Positions 24,996 through 33,866 are shown, counted from the stretch's first letter. The stretch is 64,000 nt of DNA from Geomonas limicola (GCF_014193675.1 NZ_BLXZ01000007.1:1-64000); one strand, 5' to 3'. The notes: generated by a model not told the origin, from the letters alone. Numbers and translations are program-made.

Positions 24996-25245
24996 AATGA
25001 CGGCGTCCTCCGGGTTGATGCTCGCAGCTGCGGCGAATTGAGCTGTATACCAGAAGCGTACCAAAGAGTGCGGTAGCCGTTTGTCGCCTTATTTCAAATG
25101 CTTAGCGGAGGTGCTGCTACTTGCGGGGAGGGGCCTTGGTGTGAATTTGTTTACAACGACCCGCGCCGACAGGGCTAACCTTCCGAATTTACATGACTTG
25201 GATCCGCCTTGTAAAAAACGGCACAGGTTTCTTTTCTTTACAACG

Positions 25246-25260
25246 CGCCAGTAACTGGCG
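25246..25260. repeat. Short perfect inverted repeat
   Basis: CGCCAGT and ACTGGCG arms separated by one A. It lies 15 bases beyond the stop of the small minus-strand ORF and could form part of its 3' hairpin, but no T run follows. Confidence 0.45.
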
Positions 25261-25274
25261 TTCGCCGGCGCCCC

Positions 25275-25469
25275 TTAGCGTGAGTAACGGCGGGGATGGG
25301 GCGTGGAGCGGGCGCAGGCTGACGCGGTTGCGGCGTATAGGCAGGGCTTGGGGGTACTCCAGGCGGCAAGGGTTGTGAAGTCTGCGAGGCTGCGTGCGGC
25401 CAGGCCTTCGCTGGTGTGGTTACGGGTGATGTCACAGGTCAGGTCGTTGTAGGAAGCGGTGATCCTCAT
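25275..25469 (-). CDS. Small hypothetical ORF with strong ribosome site
   Basis: A 64-codon ORF starting MRITASYNDLTCDITRN behind AAGGAG at ideal spacing, the best ribosome site in this 760-base gap. The second half is rich in Pro, Ala and Ser. An overlapping frame is open from 25435 to 25238 and reads proline-rich (GVPPSPAYTPQPRQPAPAP), so a single-base frameshift around residue 33 may have split one original protein. No family recognised. It could be a small secreted or regulatory protein, or a broken gene. Confidence 0.4.
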   Translation of the reverse strand: MRITASYNDLTCDITRNHTSEGLAARSLADFTTLAAWSTPKPCLYAATASACARSTPHPRRYSR

Positions 25470-25663
25470 GATACTCCTTTTTCATACGCGGCGCTCGTCG
25501 GGCGGCAATCGCCCTACACCCTGACAGTTATCGGCCGCACCTGATATTTCCTTACAAAAACTTGCCTGCTAAATACCTCAAATGTTAATGTGTGATGTCT
25601 TCTGGACGGTGGCGGCGGTCTGCGCTGGCAGAGCGGAGCCCTGAAACAGGGGAGGGAAGGGTG

Positions 25664-25691
25664 TTGACTTTGTGGGGGAGTCCCCTAGAAT
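25664..25691 (+). promoter_or_regulatory. Sigma-70-like promoter with operator-like palindrome
   Basis: TTGACT, a 16-base spacer and TAGAAT, 64 bases before the isochorismatase-family gene. The spacer contains an 11-base palindrome GGGGA-G-TCCCC (25675-25685), positioned to act as a repressor site. Confidence 0.6.
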
Positions 25692-25754
25692 GGCCACGGC
25701 AAACCGGCCTGAACCAGGTGGGTACTTTAGAGGGAGAACACGGGAGGAATGATT

Positions 25755-26306
25755 ATGAAGAGCTGCCTGATCCTGGTTGACATCCAGAACGACTACTTCG
25801 CGGGCGGGAAGATGGTCCTGGTCGGCATGGAGGAGGCTGCAGCGCGCGCCCAGAGCCTCTTGGCGGGCTTTCGCGCGGCAAACCTGCCGGTGATTCACAT
25901 CCAGCACGTGGCGGCGCGCCCCGACGCCAGCTTCTTCCTGCCCGAGACCCACGGGGCCGAGATCCACCCCATGGTGGCGCCCGCGCCGGGCGAACCGGTC
26001 CTGGTGAAACACTTCCCCAACAGCTTCAGGCACACGCCGCTTCTGGACACCCTCCAGGAGCAGGGGATCTGCGATCTCACCATCTGCGGGGCCATGAGTC
26101 ACATGTGCATCGACGCCACCACCAGGGCCGCCTTCGACTTCGGGTTCAACTGCACCGTTGCCGAGGATGCCTGCGCCACCCGCGACCTCGTCTTCAAGGG
26201 GAAACCGGTGAAGGCGGCCGAGGTCCATGCCGCCTTCATGGCGGCCCTCTCCGTCCCCTATGCCCAGATCTCCCCGACCCGGGAGCTGCTCGAGCGCCTT
26301 AGCTGA
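25755..26306 (+). CDS. Isochorismatase-family cysteine hydrolase
   Basis: A 183-residue cysteine hydrolase. The catalytic triad positions are visible as Asp in LILVDIQNDYF, Lys in PVLVKHFPNSF and Cys in GAMSHMCIDATTRAA. Members cleave isochorismate, nicotinamide, N-carbamoylsarcosine or ureidoacrylate; nothing in the context selects one. Two ATG codons are close; the second (25755) is preferred because GGGAGG sits seven bases upstream, while the first is directly against it. The gene overlaps the 3' end of the minus-strand kinase by eight bases. Confidence 0.88.
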   Translation: MKSCLILVDIQNDYFAGGKMVLVGMEEAAARAQSLLAGFRAANLPVIHIQHVAARPDASFFLPETHGAEIHPMVAPAPGEPVLVKHFPNSFRHTPLLDTLQEQGICDLTICGAMSHMCIDATTRAAFDFGFNCTVAEDACATRDLVFKGKPVKAAEVHAAFMAALSVPYAQISPTRELLERLS

Positions 26307-29300
26307 TCCCCTGGGGCCCGGTCTCCCGCAGTGAGGCCAGGGTCTCCGCCAGTTCCGAAACCTTGTAGGGCTTGCGGACCGCGCCACAAAACCCGAATTC
26401 GCTGTAGTCGGAGAGGGCGAGGTCGTTGGAGTAACCGCTGGAGACCACCAGCCGCGCCGCCGGGTCGTAGGCCAGGATGTGCTGGGCCGCCTCCTTGCCC
26501 CCCATCCCCCCCGGGATGGTGAGGTCCATGATCACCGCAAGGAACGGGGTGCCGCTCTCCCGCGCCTGCCGGTACTGCGCGATCGCCTGCTCGCCGTCGG
26601 TACAGGTAGTGACCTGGTAACCCAGGTATCCCAGGATCTGCGCGGCGAGTACCCGGACCATCTCCTCGTCGTCCATCACCAGCACGCACCCTCCGGCGCG
26701 CTCTCCCGGGACCGTCTCGCCGTGCGCCTCCTGCTCCGGGGCGCGTTCTTCGCTGGCGGGGAGAAAGAGGTCGAAACTGGTCCCCACCCCCAGTTCCGAG
26801 TCCACCATGATGTGGCCGCCGTGCTTGCGGACGATGGAGAGGGTCGAGGCGAGCCCCAGACCGTTGCCGCCGGATTTGGTAGTGAAATAGGGATCGAAGA
26901 TGTTCTTCAGGTCGGCCTGCCGGATGCCGCACCCCTCGTCCTGGAACTGCAGCTTCACGTAGGGCCCGGTCGGCAGCGAGAGCCGGTTCCCGGGCTCGAG
27001 GAGCACGTTTTCGCCCGCTACCGTAAGGGTGCCGCCGCCGGACATGGCGTGCACCGCGTTGATCACGATGTTGTTGAAGGCCTGGTTCATCTGCCCCGCG
27101 TCCGCCTCGATATGCCGGAGATCCATGGGGAGCGAGAGGCGGGCCTGGACGCTGGTCCCCCTGAGTGCGAGTGACACCGCCTCGGAGACCAAGTTCCTGA
27201 CCGAGACCACCTTTTTGAGCGGCTGCCCCCCCTTGGCGAAGGTGAGCAACTGGTGGGCCAACTCCGCCGCCCGCAGCGAGGCCTTTTCCGCAGCCTGCAG
27301 GGGGAGGCGCGCCTCGCTCTCCTCCTTGAGGACCATCTGGGCGAAGGAGATGTTCCCCATGATGCCGGTGAGGATGTTGTTGAAGTCGTGCGCGATCCCT
27401 CCTGCCAGGACCCCCAGCGATTCCATCTTCTGCACCTTCAAAAGCTCGTTATGGATGAACTCCTGTTCGGTGATGTCGGTGAGGATCTCCAGGGTCCGCC
27501 CCTGGGAGAGCTGGGTGTTTACGATGACGTGGCGCAGGCTGCCGTCTCGGCAGGCGATCAGGGTCTCCAGCGGGGGCACGGTCCCGCCGCGGCGGCGCGC
27601 CTCCGCGATGAGCGCCTGGCGGCTCTCCTTCTGGAACCGGCGCTGGTGCTCGTCGGGGTAGGCGCGTTCGAACCACTCGTCAAGCGTCGGCAGTTCGTCC
27701 AGCCGGTAGCCGAAGAGTTCCGCGAACCGGCTGTTCAGGTACTCCACGACCCCCGCCTCGTTGTACCACCAGACACCCGCCGGCATGTTGTCCATGAGGG
27801 TGCGCAGGGTGGCCTCGCTCTCGCGCAAAAGCTGCTCGGCCCGCAGCCGCTCGGTGCTGTCCCGGATGCACTCGATCGCGGCGATCACCTTGCCCCGAGA
27901 ATCCCTGAGCACCGAGGCGGTTGCCGAGAGGAAGGGGGCACGCCCCTCGCGGTTGGGGAGGCTTCCCGTGTAGGCCTCGCCGAAGGTCGTGTCTGCTTCG
28001 CGGCGCAACACGGCGTACTCCGGGCGGTCCTGGCAGGCCGGGTTCAGGGCGAGGTCGATCAGGATGGGACGACGCTCGCCGTAGAAGGGGAGGGCGTACT
28101 CGTAGTCCCCCTTGCCGATCATCTCCCGGGCCTTCACGCCGGTCATCACCTCGATGGCGCGGTTCCAGGCGAGTATCCTACCCTCCCTGTCGATGACCAG
28201 GGTGGCGTCGGGGAGGAAATCGATGATATCCCAGAGCTGCTGACGGGATTCCCTGAGGGCGAGGTCCGCCCGTTTGCGGTCGGTGATATCTTCCAGACAG
28301 CCGGTCCAGACCAGGTCGCCGGGGTCCGCAGCAGGCTGGGGGAGCGCAGTGGCCAGGATCCAGCGCGCCGGGCCGTCGGGGGGGTGGATCCGGAACTCCC
28401 TGCTGAACGGGCCGCTTTCCGACACCGTGAAGTCGCCGGTGCGCTGGCTGCCGGCGCGGTCCTCCGGGTGCACCAGCTCCAGGAACCTGGCGGCGTCCCC
28501 GGTAAGCTCCTCCGCGGTGATGCCGGCCAGTTGGCTGATCTTATCCCCTACGAAACTGAACCCTTCGCTCCCCCCGCTTTTACGGTATTCGTAGATCACC
28601 ACCGGCACCGCCCCGACCATGGCCCTGAAACGGGCCTCGCTCTCGCGCAGTGCCGCCTCCACCTGGCGCCGCTCCTCGATCTCCGCGGCAAGCATCCGGT
28701 TCCGCTCGTCGACCTCAGCCTCGCGCAGGGTGGTCTCCGCCAGGTGTACCTGCAAGATGGCGTTTCGGGTGTTCATGCGCTGCAGGTAGAACATCCCCAA
28801 AAGGATGAAGAGGGCGATGCCGCCGGTGGTGTAGAGCATGCGGCGCGGGGCACGGGTGTCGAGCATTTCGGCCCCGGGGACGACGGTGATGAGAGAGAGC
28901 GAGGTCCCCTGCACCGGCACCAGGATGGCGTGCCCGAGGGAGCCTGATTCTCCGGGGGCTGCGGGGAGCCGGTAGGGAACCAGCGGCTGGATGTCGGCGG
29001 GGAGGGAGGACTGGCCGGGGCCGAGCAGGGTGCGCAGGCGGGCCGGAAGGTTCAGGTAGTTCCGGTCGAAGACCAGTGCCACCGGGAAGCGGGAGGTCTC
29101 CGCTGAGGCCTCGATGAAGTACTGGTAGACCTGCGCGGCGGAGATCCACCCGACGACCTCGCCGACGTAGCGTCCCTTGAAGCTCACCGGCTCGGAAAGG
29201 ACCAGCTTGGCATCGGCTCCCTTGAGCTCCAGGGCCATGCGCGGAGCGGGCTTGGCGGCACCCAGGTAGTTCTGCCAGGATGCCGCATTCCCATCGGAGC

Positions 29301-29718
29301 CGTGCCGGGTATCGGCGAGCAGCACCCCGCTGTCGTCGATGTAGACGAGGCGCTCGAAAATGGGGGAGCCCCCCAGGCGTTTGGAGTTGCGCATCTTCTG
29401 GAACAACTCGTCGATCATGATCTGGCTGGCCCGCAAGCCGTACTCGAAGGACATCCCCAGGTCTTTGTTTTCGAAGTAGGCGGAAACCTCCCGGGACTCA
29501 CTGAGCTCGTGCAGCTTGTCCTTTTGCTCGCCGAAGAAGTAGCTCAAGGCGGTGGCGCGCCGCGAGGTATCCGAGGTCAGCTGCGTGAGGGCGGCGTCCT
29601 GGACGGCGAGCTGGGTCCGGTACTGGGCCAGGACCAGGTAGCCGATGTAGCCGACCAGTGCGAGGCCGATCAGCGTCGCGAGTACCCTGCTTGTCTGACT
29701 GAGGATCTTGAACACCAT
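26299..29718 (-). CDS. Membrane hybrid histidine kinase with three PAS domains and C-terminal receiver
   Basis: At 1139 residues the largest protein of the window. A transmembrane helix (about 12-31), a periplasmic Cache-like sensor (about 35-300) and a second helix (about 300-320) are followed by a coiled coil and three PAS domains (about 365-480, 490-615, 635-755). The phosphohistidine is in [15 protein letters not shown]. ATPase motifs are IVINAVHAM, FQDEGCGI and SGGNGLGLASTLS. The C-terminal receiver (about 1015-1135) has its phosphoacceptor in AVIMDLTIPG. The gene directly upstream encodes a periplasmic amino-acid-type binding protein, probably the ligand-sensing partner. No separate response regulator is nearby. 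Confidence 0.93.
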   Translation of the reverse strand: MVFKILSQTSRVLATLIGLALVGYIGYLVLAQYRTQLAVQDAALTQLTSDTSRRATALSYFFGEQKDKLHELSESREVSAYFENKDLGMSFEYGLRASQIMIDELFQKMRNSKRLGGSPIFERLVYIDDSGVLLADTRHGSDGNAASWQNYLGAAKPAPRMALELKGADAKLVLSEPVSFKGRYVGEVVGWISAAQVYQYFIEASAETSRFPVALVFDRNYLNLPARLRTLLGPGQSSLPADIQPLVPYRLPAAPGESGSLGHAILVPVQGTSLSLITVVPGAEMLDTRAPRRMLYTTGGIALFILLGMFYLQRMNTRNAILQVHLAETTLREAEVDERNRMLAAEIEERRQVEAALRESEARFRAMVGAVPVVIYEYRKSGGSEGFSFVGDKISQLAGITAEELTGDAARFLELVHPEDRAGSQRTGDFTVSESGPFSREFRIHPPDGPARWILATALPQPAADPGDLVWTGCLEDITDRKRADLALRESRQQLWDIIDFLPDATLVIDREGRILAWNRAIEVMTGVKAREMIGKGDYEYALPFYGERRPILIDLALNPACQDRPEYAVLRREADTTFGEAYTGSLPNREGRAPFLSATASVLRDSRGKVIAAIECIRDSTERLRAEQLLRESEATLRTLMDNMPAGVWWYNEAGVVEYLNSRFAELFGYRLDELPTLDEWFERAYPDEHQRRFQKESRQALIAEARRRGGTVPPLETLIACRDGSLRHVIVNTQLSQGRTLEILTDITEQEFIHNELLKVQKMESLGVLAGGIAHDFNNILTGIMGNISFAQMVLKEESEARLPLQAAEKASLRAAELAHQLLTFAKGGQPLKKVVSVRNLVSEAVSLALRGTSVQARLSLPMDLRHIEADAGQMNQAFNNIVINAVHAMSGGGTLTVAGENVLLEPGNRLSLPTGPYVKLQFQDEGCGIRQADLKNIFDPYFTTKSGGNGLGLASTLSIVRKHGGHIMVDSELGVGTSFDLFLPASEERAPEQEAHGETVPGERAGGCVLVMDDEEMVRVLAAQILGYLGYQVTTCTDGEQAIAQYRQARESGTPFLAVIMDLTIPGGMGGKEAAQHILAYDPAARLVVSSGYSNDLALSDYSEFGFCGAVRKPYKVSELAETLASLRETGPQGIS

Positions 29719-29759
29719 AGAGGGTCAACCTTTTGGAACCGTTGCCGTGCCCGGGGTGG

Positions 29760-30656
29760 CTACTTGCCCTTGAAAAACTCCGGGAAAAACGCGGAGGCGC
29801 TCGGGTAGTACTGCTTGACGATTCTCGCGTAGCTCCCGTCGCGCTGGGCCTGCTTCAGGAAACTGTTGAAGGCGTCGCGCAGCTGCGGGGAACTCTTGGG
29901 AAAGGCCACCGCCATTTCCTGTTTGTGGGAAACCGGGCCGAGGATCTTGATCTTGCCCGGCCACTTGTCCAGGGCGACCAGGGCATCGGGGACATCGAGA
30001 ATGGTCATCTGCGCCTCGCCGGCGATAACGGCAGGCGCCAGCTCGTTGAGGCTGCCGTTGTAGCAGGTGACCTTGGCCCCGGTGGCATCCAGGTTGTAGA
30101 GTTCCGGGTCGAGGCAGGTCTTTTTCAGGGCCAGTACCTCCCGGTTCTTCATGAGCATCTTGGTGCGGGCGATGTCTCTGTCGATGTTGCCGGTGGGTTT
30201 GATCGGTTTCACCTTGGCGTCGACCCGCGCCACCAGCCAGATCTGGCTGGGGAAGGTGGGGTTGGAGAACAGGACCACCTTCTGACGCCAGGGGAGCACC
30301 GTGAACCCGTTGGCGATCAGGTCCCCCTTGACCGGGGTATCCTCGAGGATGGTCACCTCGTCCCCCTTGGCCTGGACCTTTTTCCCCACCAGGTCCTGCA
30401 CCACCGTCCCCCAGTCCGTCTTGACGTACTCGTAGCGCACCCCGAGGTGCTTGGCGAACAGCCGCATCAATTCGACGTCCATGCCGTCCCCGGCTCCGGT
30501 GACGAAGTTCGCATAGGGGATGCCCAGGTGGCGCAGCACACCGCTTTTGCGTACCTGGGGGAGGTCGCCGCACCAGGCCTGGCTGGTAACGGCAAGGATC
30601 GCGGCGAGGGCTGCCAAGAGGTGGGTCAGTCTGCGTCCAAATGAAAGTGGTGTCAT
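29760..30656 (-). CDS. Periplasmic solute-binding protein (family 3 type)
   Basis: A 298-residue secreted protein: signal peptide through about residue 30 (LLAALAAILAVTSQAWCG), then a family 3 solute-binding fold (GVLRHLGIPYANFVTGAGDGMDVEL; long match given here only in part, GMDVELMRLFAKHLGV; KGDLIANGFTVLPWRQ). Ligands of this family are usually amino acids or organic acids. No ABC permease or ATPase is encoded near it. It lies 41 bases upstream of a hybrid kinase with a periplasmic sensor, so a sensory role is likely. The ATG follows GAGG at slightly long spacing. Confidence 0.85.
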   Translation of the reverse strand: MTPLSFGRRLTHLLAALAAILAVTSQAWCGDLPQVRKSGVLRHLGIPYANFVTGAGDGMDVELMRLFAKHLGVRYEYVKTDWGTVVQDLVGKKVQAKGDEVTILEDTPVKGDLIANGFTVLPWRQKVVLFSNPTFPSQIWLVARVDAKVKPIKPTGNIDRDIARTKMLMKNREVLALKKTCLDPELYNLDATGAKVTCYNGSLNELAPAVIAGEAQMTILDVPDALVALDKWPGKIKILGPVSHKQEMAVAFPKSSPQLRDAFNSFLKQAQRDGSYARIVKQYYPSASAFFPEFFKGK

Positions 30657-31132
30657 ATCGTCGACCTCGGGACCACGTGGGATTGTAAAGAGATAAGCTA
30701 ACCTGGTATCTGTTCGGCAGGTAGCGTTAAAGATTCAGTGACAAAAAACGGCAGTGCCGTGCCGAATTTAGAAGATAAGATTGGCGAAAGCTCATTGTTC
30801 GTGTTGTTTGTCAGGCACTCCCGGGGAGCAGCTATTCACCAGAGCATAAACCCTTCGTGAATGACACAGAATAGGCCGCCTTTCTCCTCATAGCGCCGAA
30901 TCAACCACTCCTCTGGAACGGTGCGTTGCAATATTGAAGCTAACTCGCTTTCTTGTCCAGTCCCTTTAGTTCTGGATCCTTGAATTTTGCGGGAACCTGT
31001 CACGGGATCATCTATCTCTGATGCGGGCCGGTTACCCCGACGGGTACCGAACACACCCGGGAACCTTGACAAAATTGGTTTATCTTGAGGGCCGGATGCG
31101 GTAAGGTAGCGCGTTACAGAAAGGAGGTGCAC
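30657..31132. other. Intergenic region, A+T-richer than surroundings
   Basis: Separates the minus-strand binding-protein gene from a plus-strand gene trio. The base composition is visibly lower in G+C than its neighbours. One weak minus-strand ORF (30836-31054) is listed separately. A TTGACA hexamer near 31067 has no -10 partner at normal spacing. Confidence 0.4.
30836..31054 (-). CDS. Doubtful small ORF or gene remnant
   Basis: A possible 72-codon ORF starting at GTG 31054 behind CAAGG. The C-terminal part reads like a real protein (SELASILQRTVPEEWLIRRY, then GGLFCVIHEGFMLW), while the N-terminal part is low-complexity and basic. It may be the 3' remnant of a longer, decayed gene. No family recognised. 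Confidence 0.25.
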   Translation of the reverse strand: MFGTRRGNRPASEIDDPVTGSRKIQGSRTKGTGQESELASILQRTVPEEWLIRRYEEKGGLFCVIHEGFMLW

Positions 31133-31300
31133 GTGTTCGAACAGCAGTACGACGAAGAAATGAGCGCCGAGATCCGGCGCCTGGAAGCCAGGGCGCGGGC
31201 GGTGCGTGCCGGGCACCCGGAGTGGGATAACGCCTGCGCCGCCTGCGGCTGTCGCCTGGCCGGCACCGAGGAGCGCTGTGCCGAGTGTTGCGGGGGCTGA
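31133..31300 (+). CDS. Small zinc-finger-like protein
   Basis: A 55-residue protein starting with GTG behind a perfect AAAGGAGG site. An N-terminal charged helix (EEMSAEIRRLEARARAVRAG) precedes a compact zinc ribbon, CAACG and CAECC, with the pairs 13 residues apart. It is spaced two bases from the metallopeptidase-like gene, so translation is coupled. No specific function is assigned. Confidence 0.65.
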   Translation: MFEQQYDEEMSAEIRRLEARARAVRAGHPEWDNACAACGCRLAGTEERCAECCGG

Positions 31301-31302
31301 CC

Positions 31303-31866
31303 GTGCACCAGGACGAACGACTACATCCCGACTGCCTGCGCTACCTGGCCGGGTATTCTGAGAAGGTTTTGGACCAGGTGAGGGAACTGGTCGCCCAGGG
31401 ACGCTTGGGCGAGGTGCTCTCCAGGCGCTACCCGGCGGCGCATGTCATTCGTACCGATCGCGCCCTCTACGATTTCACCCTCGGCCTGAAAAACCAGTAC
31501 CTGCGCAGTTCGAGTCCGCTTGGCAAGGTACTCTACGACACGCGCATCACCGCGGAACGGCAGGCGCTCGGGCTGCATAGCTACCAGGGCCTGGTCCAGG
31601 GTGCCAGGATCAGGACCCGGAACGAAATCCGCATCGCGTCCCTGTTCAAATCGGCACCGCTCGAGTTTCTCAGGATGATCGTGGTCCATGAACTCGCCCA
31701 CCTGAAAGAACGCGAGCACAACAAGGCCTTCTACCAACTCTGCGAGCACATGGAACCCGACTACTACCAACTCGAGTTCGACGTGCGGCTCTACCTGACC
31801 CTGCTGGAGCAGGGGGAAACGCTCTACGGCCCCGCCGGGCCGGAGACCACCCCAGCGTCCGGCTGA
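31303..31866 (+). CDS. YgjP-like metallopeptidase-domain protein
   Basis: A 187-residue protein with the DUF45/YgjP-type zinc site: HELAH in MIVVHELAHLKEREHNKAFY, with a third ligand in the following HNKAFYQLCEHMEPDY. The preceding segment IRTRNEIRIASLFKSAP is also family-like. The start is GTG at 31303, with GGGGG upstream; a TTG 18 bases further upstream lies in the previous gene. Members resemble M48 and SprT-type peptidases; substrate unknown. It is second of a three-gene run with a zinc-finger protein and a YdfG-type dehydrogenase. Confidence 0.83.
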   Translation: MHQDERLHPDCLRYLAGYSEKVLDQVRELVAQGRLGEVLSRRYPAAHVIRTDRALYDFTLGLKNQYLRSSSPLGKVLYDTRITAERQALGLHSYQGLVQGARIRTRNEIRIASLFKSAPLEFLRMIVVHELAHLKEREHNKAFYQLCEHMEPDYYQLEFDVRLYLTLLEQGETLYGPAGPETTPASG

Positions 31867-31882
31867 TCTCAAAGGAGGAACC

Positions 31883-32638
31883 ATGGAAAAAACTGTCGTC
31901 ATTACCGGTGCCACGTCCGGATTCGGAGCGGCCTGCGCCCGCGCCTTCGCCAACCTCGGCTGCCGTCTGGTGCTCACCGGGCGGCGCAGCGCGCTGCTGG
32001 AGCAGACCAGGAAGGAACTTTCCGCGCTCTGCCCGGTCCACACCGTCACCCTCGACGTCCGCGACCGCAATGCGGTTGAGGCTGCCTTCGCGGCACTCCC
32101 CCCGGAATTCGCCGAGGTGGACCTTTTGGTGAACAACGCCGGGCTCGCCCTCGGACTGGAGCCCGCGCAACGGGCTTCGCTCGACGACTGGGACACCATG
32201 GTGGACACCAACGTGAAGGGGGTCATGTACTGCACCAGGGCGCTCTTGCCGGGCATGGTGCAGCGTAACCGTGGGCAGGTGGTGAACATCGGCTCGGTGG
32301 CCGGCAGCTGGCCCTATCCCGGCGGCAATGTCTACGGCGCAACCAAGGCCTTCGTGGAGCAGTTCTCGCGTAACCTGCGTGCCGACCTTTTAGGGACCGC
32401 GGTGCGGGTCACCAACATAGCCCCCGGCATGGCCGAGACCGAGTTTTCCAAGGTCCGTTTCAAGGGGGACGACGAGCGCGCCCACCAGGTCTACGTCGGT
32501 ACCGAGGCGCTGCTCCCCGAAGATATCGCCGAGATCGTGGTCTGGGTCTCCAGTCTCCCTGCCCGGGTCAACATCAACACCCTCGAGGTGATGTCGGTGA
32601 ACCAGTCCTGGGGTCCCTTCGCCGTGAACCGCAAATAA
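31883..32638 (+). CDS. ydfG: YdfG-type short-chain dehydrogenase (3-hydroxy acid dehydrogenase)
   Basis: A 251-residue classical SDR. Cofactor loop TGATSGFG, structural NNAG in LLVNNAGLALGLEPA, and the catalytic Ser (NIGSVAGSWPYPGG), Tyr and Lys (VYGATKAF) are all present. The stretch GSWPYPGGNVYGATKAFV and the C-terminal VNINTLEVM closely resemble E. coli YdfG, an NADP-dependent enzyme acting on L-allo-threonine, serine and 3-hydroxy acids. The Arg at the end of strand 2 (LTGRR) fits NADP use. AGGAGG precedes the ATG. Confidence 0.9.
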   Translation: MEKTVVITGATSGFGAACARAFANLGCRLVLTGRRSALLEQTRKELSALCPVHTVTLDVRDRNAVEAAFAALPPEFAEVDLLVNNAGLALGLEPAQRASLDDWDTMVDTNVKGVMYCTRALLPGMVQRNRGQVVNIGSVAGSWPYPGGNVYGATKAFVEQFSRNLRADLLGTAVRVTNIAPGMAETEFSKVRFKGDDERAHQVYVGTEALLPEDIAEIVVWVSSLPARVNINTLEVMSVNQSWGPFAVNRK

Positions 32639-32650
32639 CCTGACCTTTCA

Positions 32651-32687
32651 GCGCGGCCGGGCCCCGTCGGACGGCCCGGCTGCGCGC
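32651..32687 (+). terminator. GC-rich hairpin after ydfG
   Basis: GCCGGGCC and GGCCCGGC pair over eight bases around a nine-base loop, with further GCGCG/CGCGC pairing outside. The run afterwards is only TTT followed by C, so termination is probable but not certain. Confidence 0.5.
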
Positions 32688-32849
32688 AGTTTCCCCCCTG
32701 AAGTGGCGGTGCCCGGTGCCAACTCTCCCCGGCCGGCACGTTGGCCTGCAGCAGTTCTCGGACCCGTCGCCCCCCTAGTTAATGAACCCCGCTCCTGCAG
32801 CTTCACCCTCCCGGTAACGGTATTCCCATTTCCTTAGCAGAATCAGGCG

Positions 32850-32879
32850 TTGCCAGCCTCCCGCTGCTGATTTTAAAAT
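32850..32879 (+). promoter_or_regulatory. Sigma-70-like promoter for the SRPBCC-DUF302 gene
   Basis: TTGCCA, an 18-base spacer and TAAAAT (five of six matches). The surrounding interval 32639-33023 holds no gene. A perfect palindrome CATGT-TT-ACATG at 32883-32894 covers the predicted start point. Confidence 0.5.
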
Positions 32880-32882
32880 GTG

Positions 32883-32894
32883 CATGTTTACATG
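32883..32894. repeat. Operator-like palindrome
   Basis: CATGTTTACATG, two five-base arms around TT, four bases downstream of a TAAAAT -10 box. The position would let a bound repressor block initiation. Regulator unknown. Confidence 0.4.
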
Positions 32895-33023
32895 AAAAAT
32901 TGTGCAGTGCGCATTGCTCCTTTTTAACAATCGGGTAAAGTTATGGTTGGGCCGGGGACAGGCGTCGTTCGGCCGTCTCGGCATCCGGGTCGTCCGGGTG
33001 CCACCGTTCGTAAGGAGCTCATC

Positions 33024-33866
33024 ATGCCGAAGATTTCCTATAGCTGTGCCGTGAACGCCGGACTCGATACGGTGTGGAAACTGCTGATCGAGAAAGTGGA
33101 ACAGCCGCAAAACTACCTGCCGGGGGTGATCCATTCCCGTATCCTGCAGCACTATGGAAATGGCGTCCTGCGGGAGGTCAAACGCGACGGAATGCTGATC
33201 AAGGAGAAGGTGGTGATCGACCGGACCCATGGAGAGATCCACTACTTTCTCCTGGAACATCCCCGCTTCAGCGGCCGGGTGGTGAACCGGGTGGTCGCCT
33301 CGGCCGCCCAGAACCCGGGTGCCCCGCAGTTGCTCACCATCGAACTCGACTGGACCCCGAAGGACGAGGAGGCCGAGCGCCAACTCTCGGGCGAACTCCC
33401 CCAGCAGGTGCAAACCGAGGTGCTGATGCTCAAGGATCGGGCCGAGTCCCTGGAACAGGAAGATTCCCAGCCCATCACCACCCCGTACGCCTTCGGGATG
33501 ACCGTGGCACTCCCCTTTGCCGACGCGGTGCGCCGCGTTCACGAAGAGTTGCATAAGGAGGGGTTCGGCATCATCTCCCAGATCGACATCACCCAGAAGT
33601 TCCGGGAGAAACTGCACAAGGAGTTCCGCAACTACCTCATCCTCGGTGCCTGCAACCCGGGTCTTGCCTACCAGGCTTTCGGCATCGAACTCAACATCGG
33701 CACCCTGCTTCCCTGCAACGTGGCCGTCTACGCCATCTCCGACTCGCGCACCGTCGTGATGGCCATGGACCCGGTTGCCGCACTCTCCCTGGTAGGCAAC
33801 CCGCAGCTCACTGAACTGGCCCACGCGGTGCAACAGAGCATGAAACGGGCGATCTCGGCCCTGTAA
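33024..33866 (+). CDS. SRPBCC (AtaL-like)-DUF302 fusion protein
   Basis: A 280-residue soluble protein of two parts. Residues 1-145 resemble AtaL-like SRPBCC ligand-binding domains (ISYSCAVNAGLDTVWKLL, QNYLPGVIHSRILQHY). Residues about 155-280 are a DUF302 domain (YAFGMTVALPFADAVRRVHEEL in two visible motifs YAFGMTVALPF and HEELHKEGFGII, then LILGACNPGLAYQAF). The central FREKLHKEFRNYLILGACNP is the DUF302 signature. The ATG follows AAGGAG; an in-frame start 81 bases upstream has no site. Both domains bind small hydrophobic or unknown ligands and the combination is uncommon. Confidence 0.8.
   Translation: MPKISYSCAVNAGLDTVWKLLIEKVEQPQNYLPGVIHSRILQHYGNGVLREVKRDGMLIKEKVVIDRTHGEIHYFLLEHPRFSGRVVNRVVASAAQNPGAPQLLTIELDWTPKDEEAERQLSGELPQQVQTEVLMLKDRAESLEQEDSQPITTPYAFGMTVALPFADAVRRVHEELHKEGFGIISQIDITQKFREKLHKEFRNYLILGACNPGLAYQAFGIELNIGTLLPCNVAVYAISDSRTVVMAMDPVAALSLVGNPQLTELAHAVQQSMKRAISAL

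Noticed and set aside
27253..28947. A 564-codon plus-strand open frame.
   Set aside because: Antisense shadow of the 1139-residue hybrid kinase.
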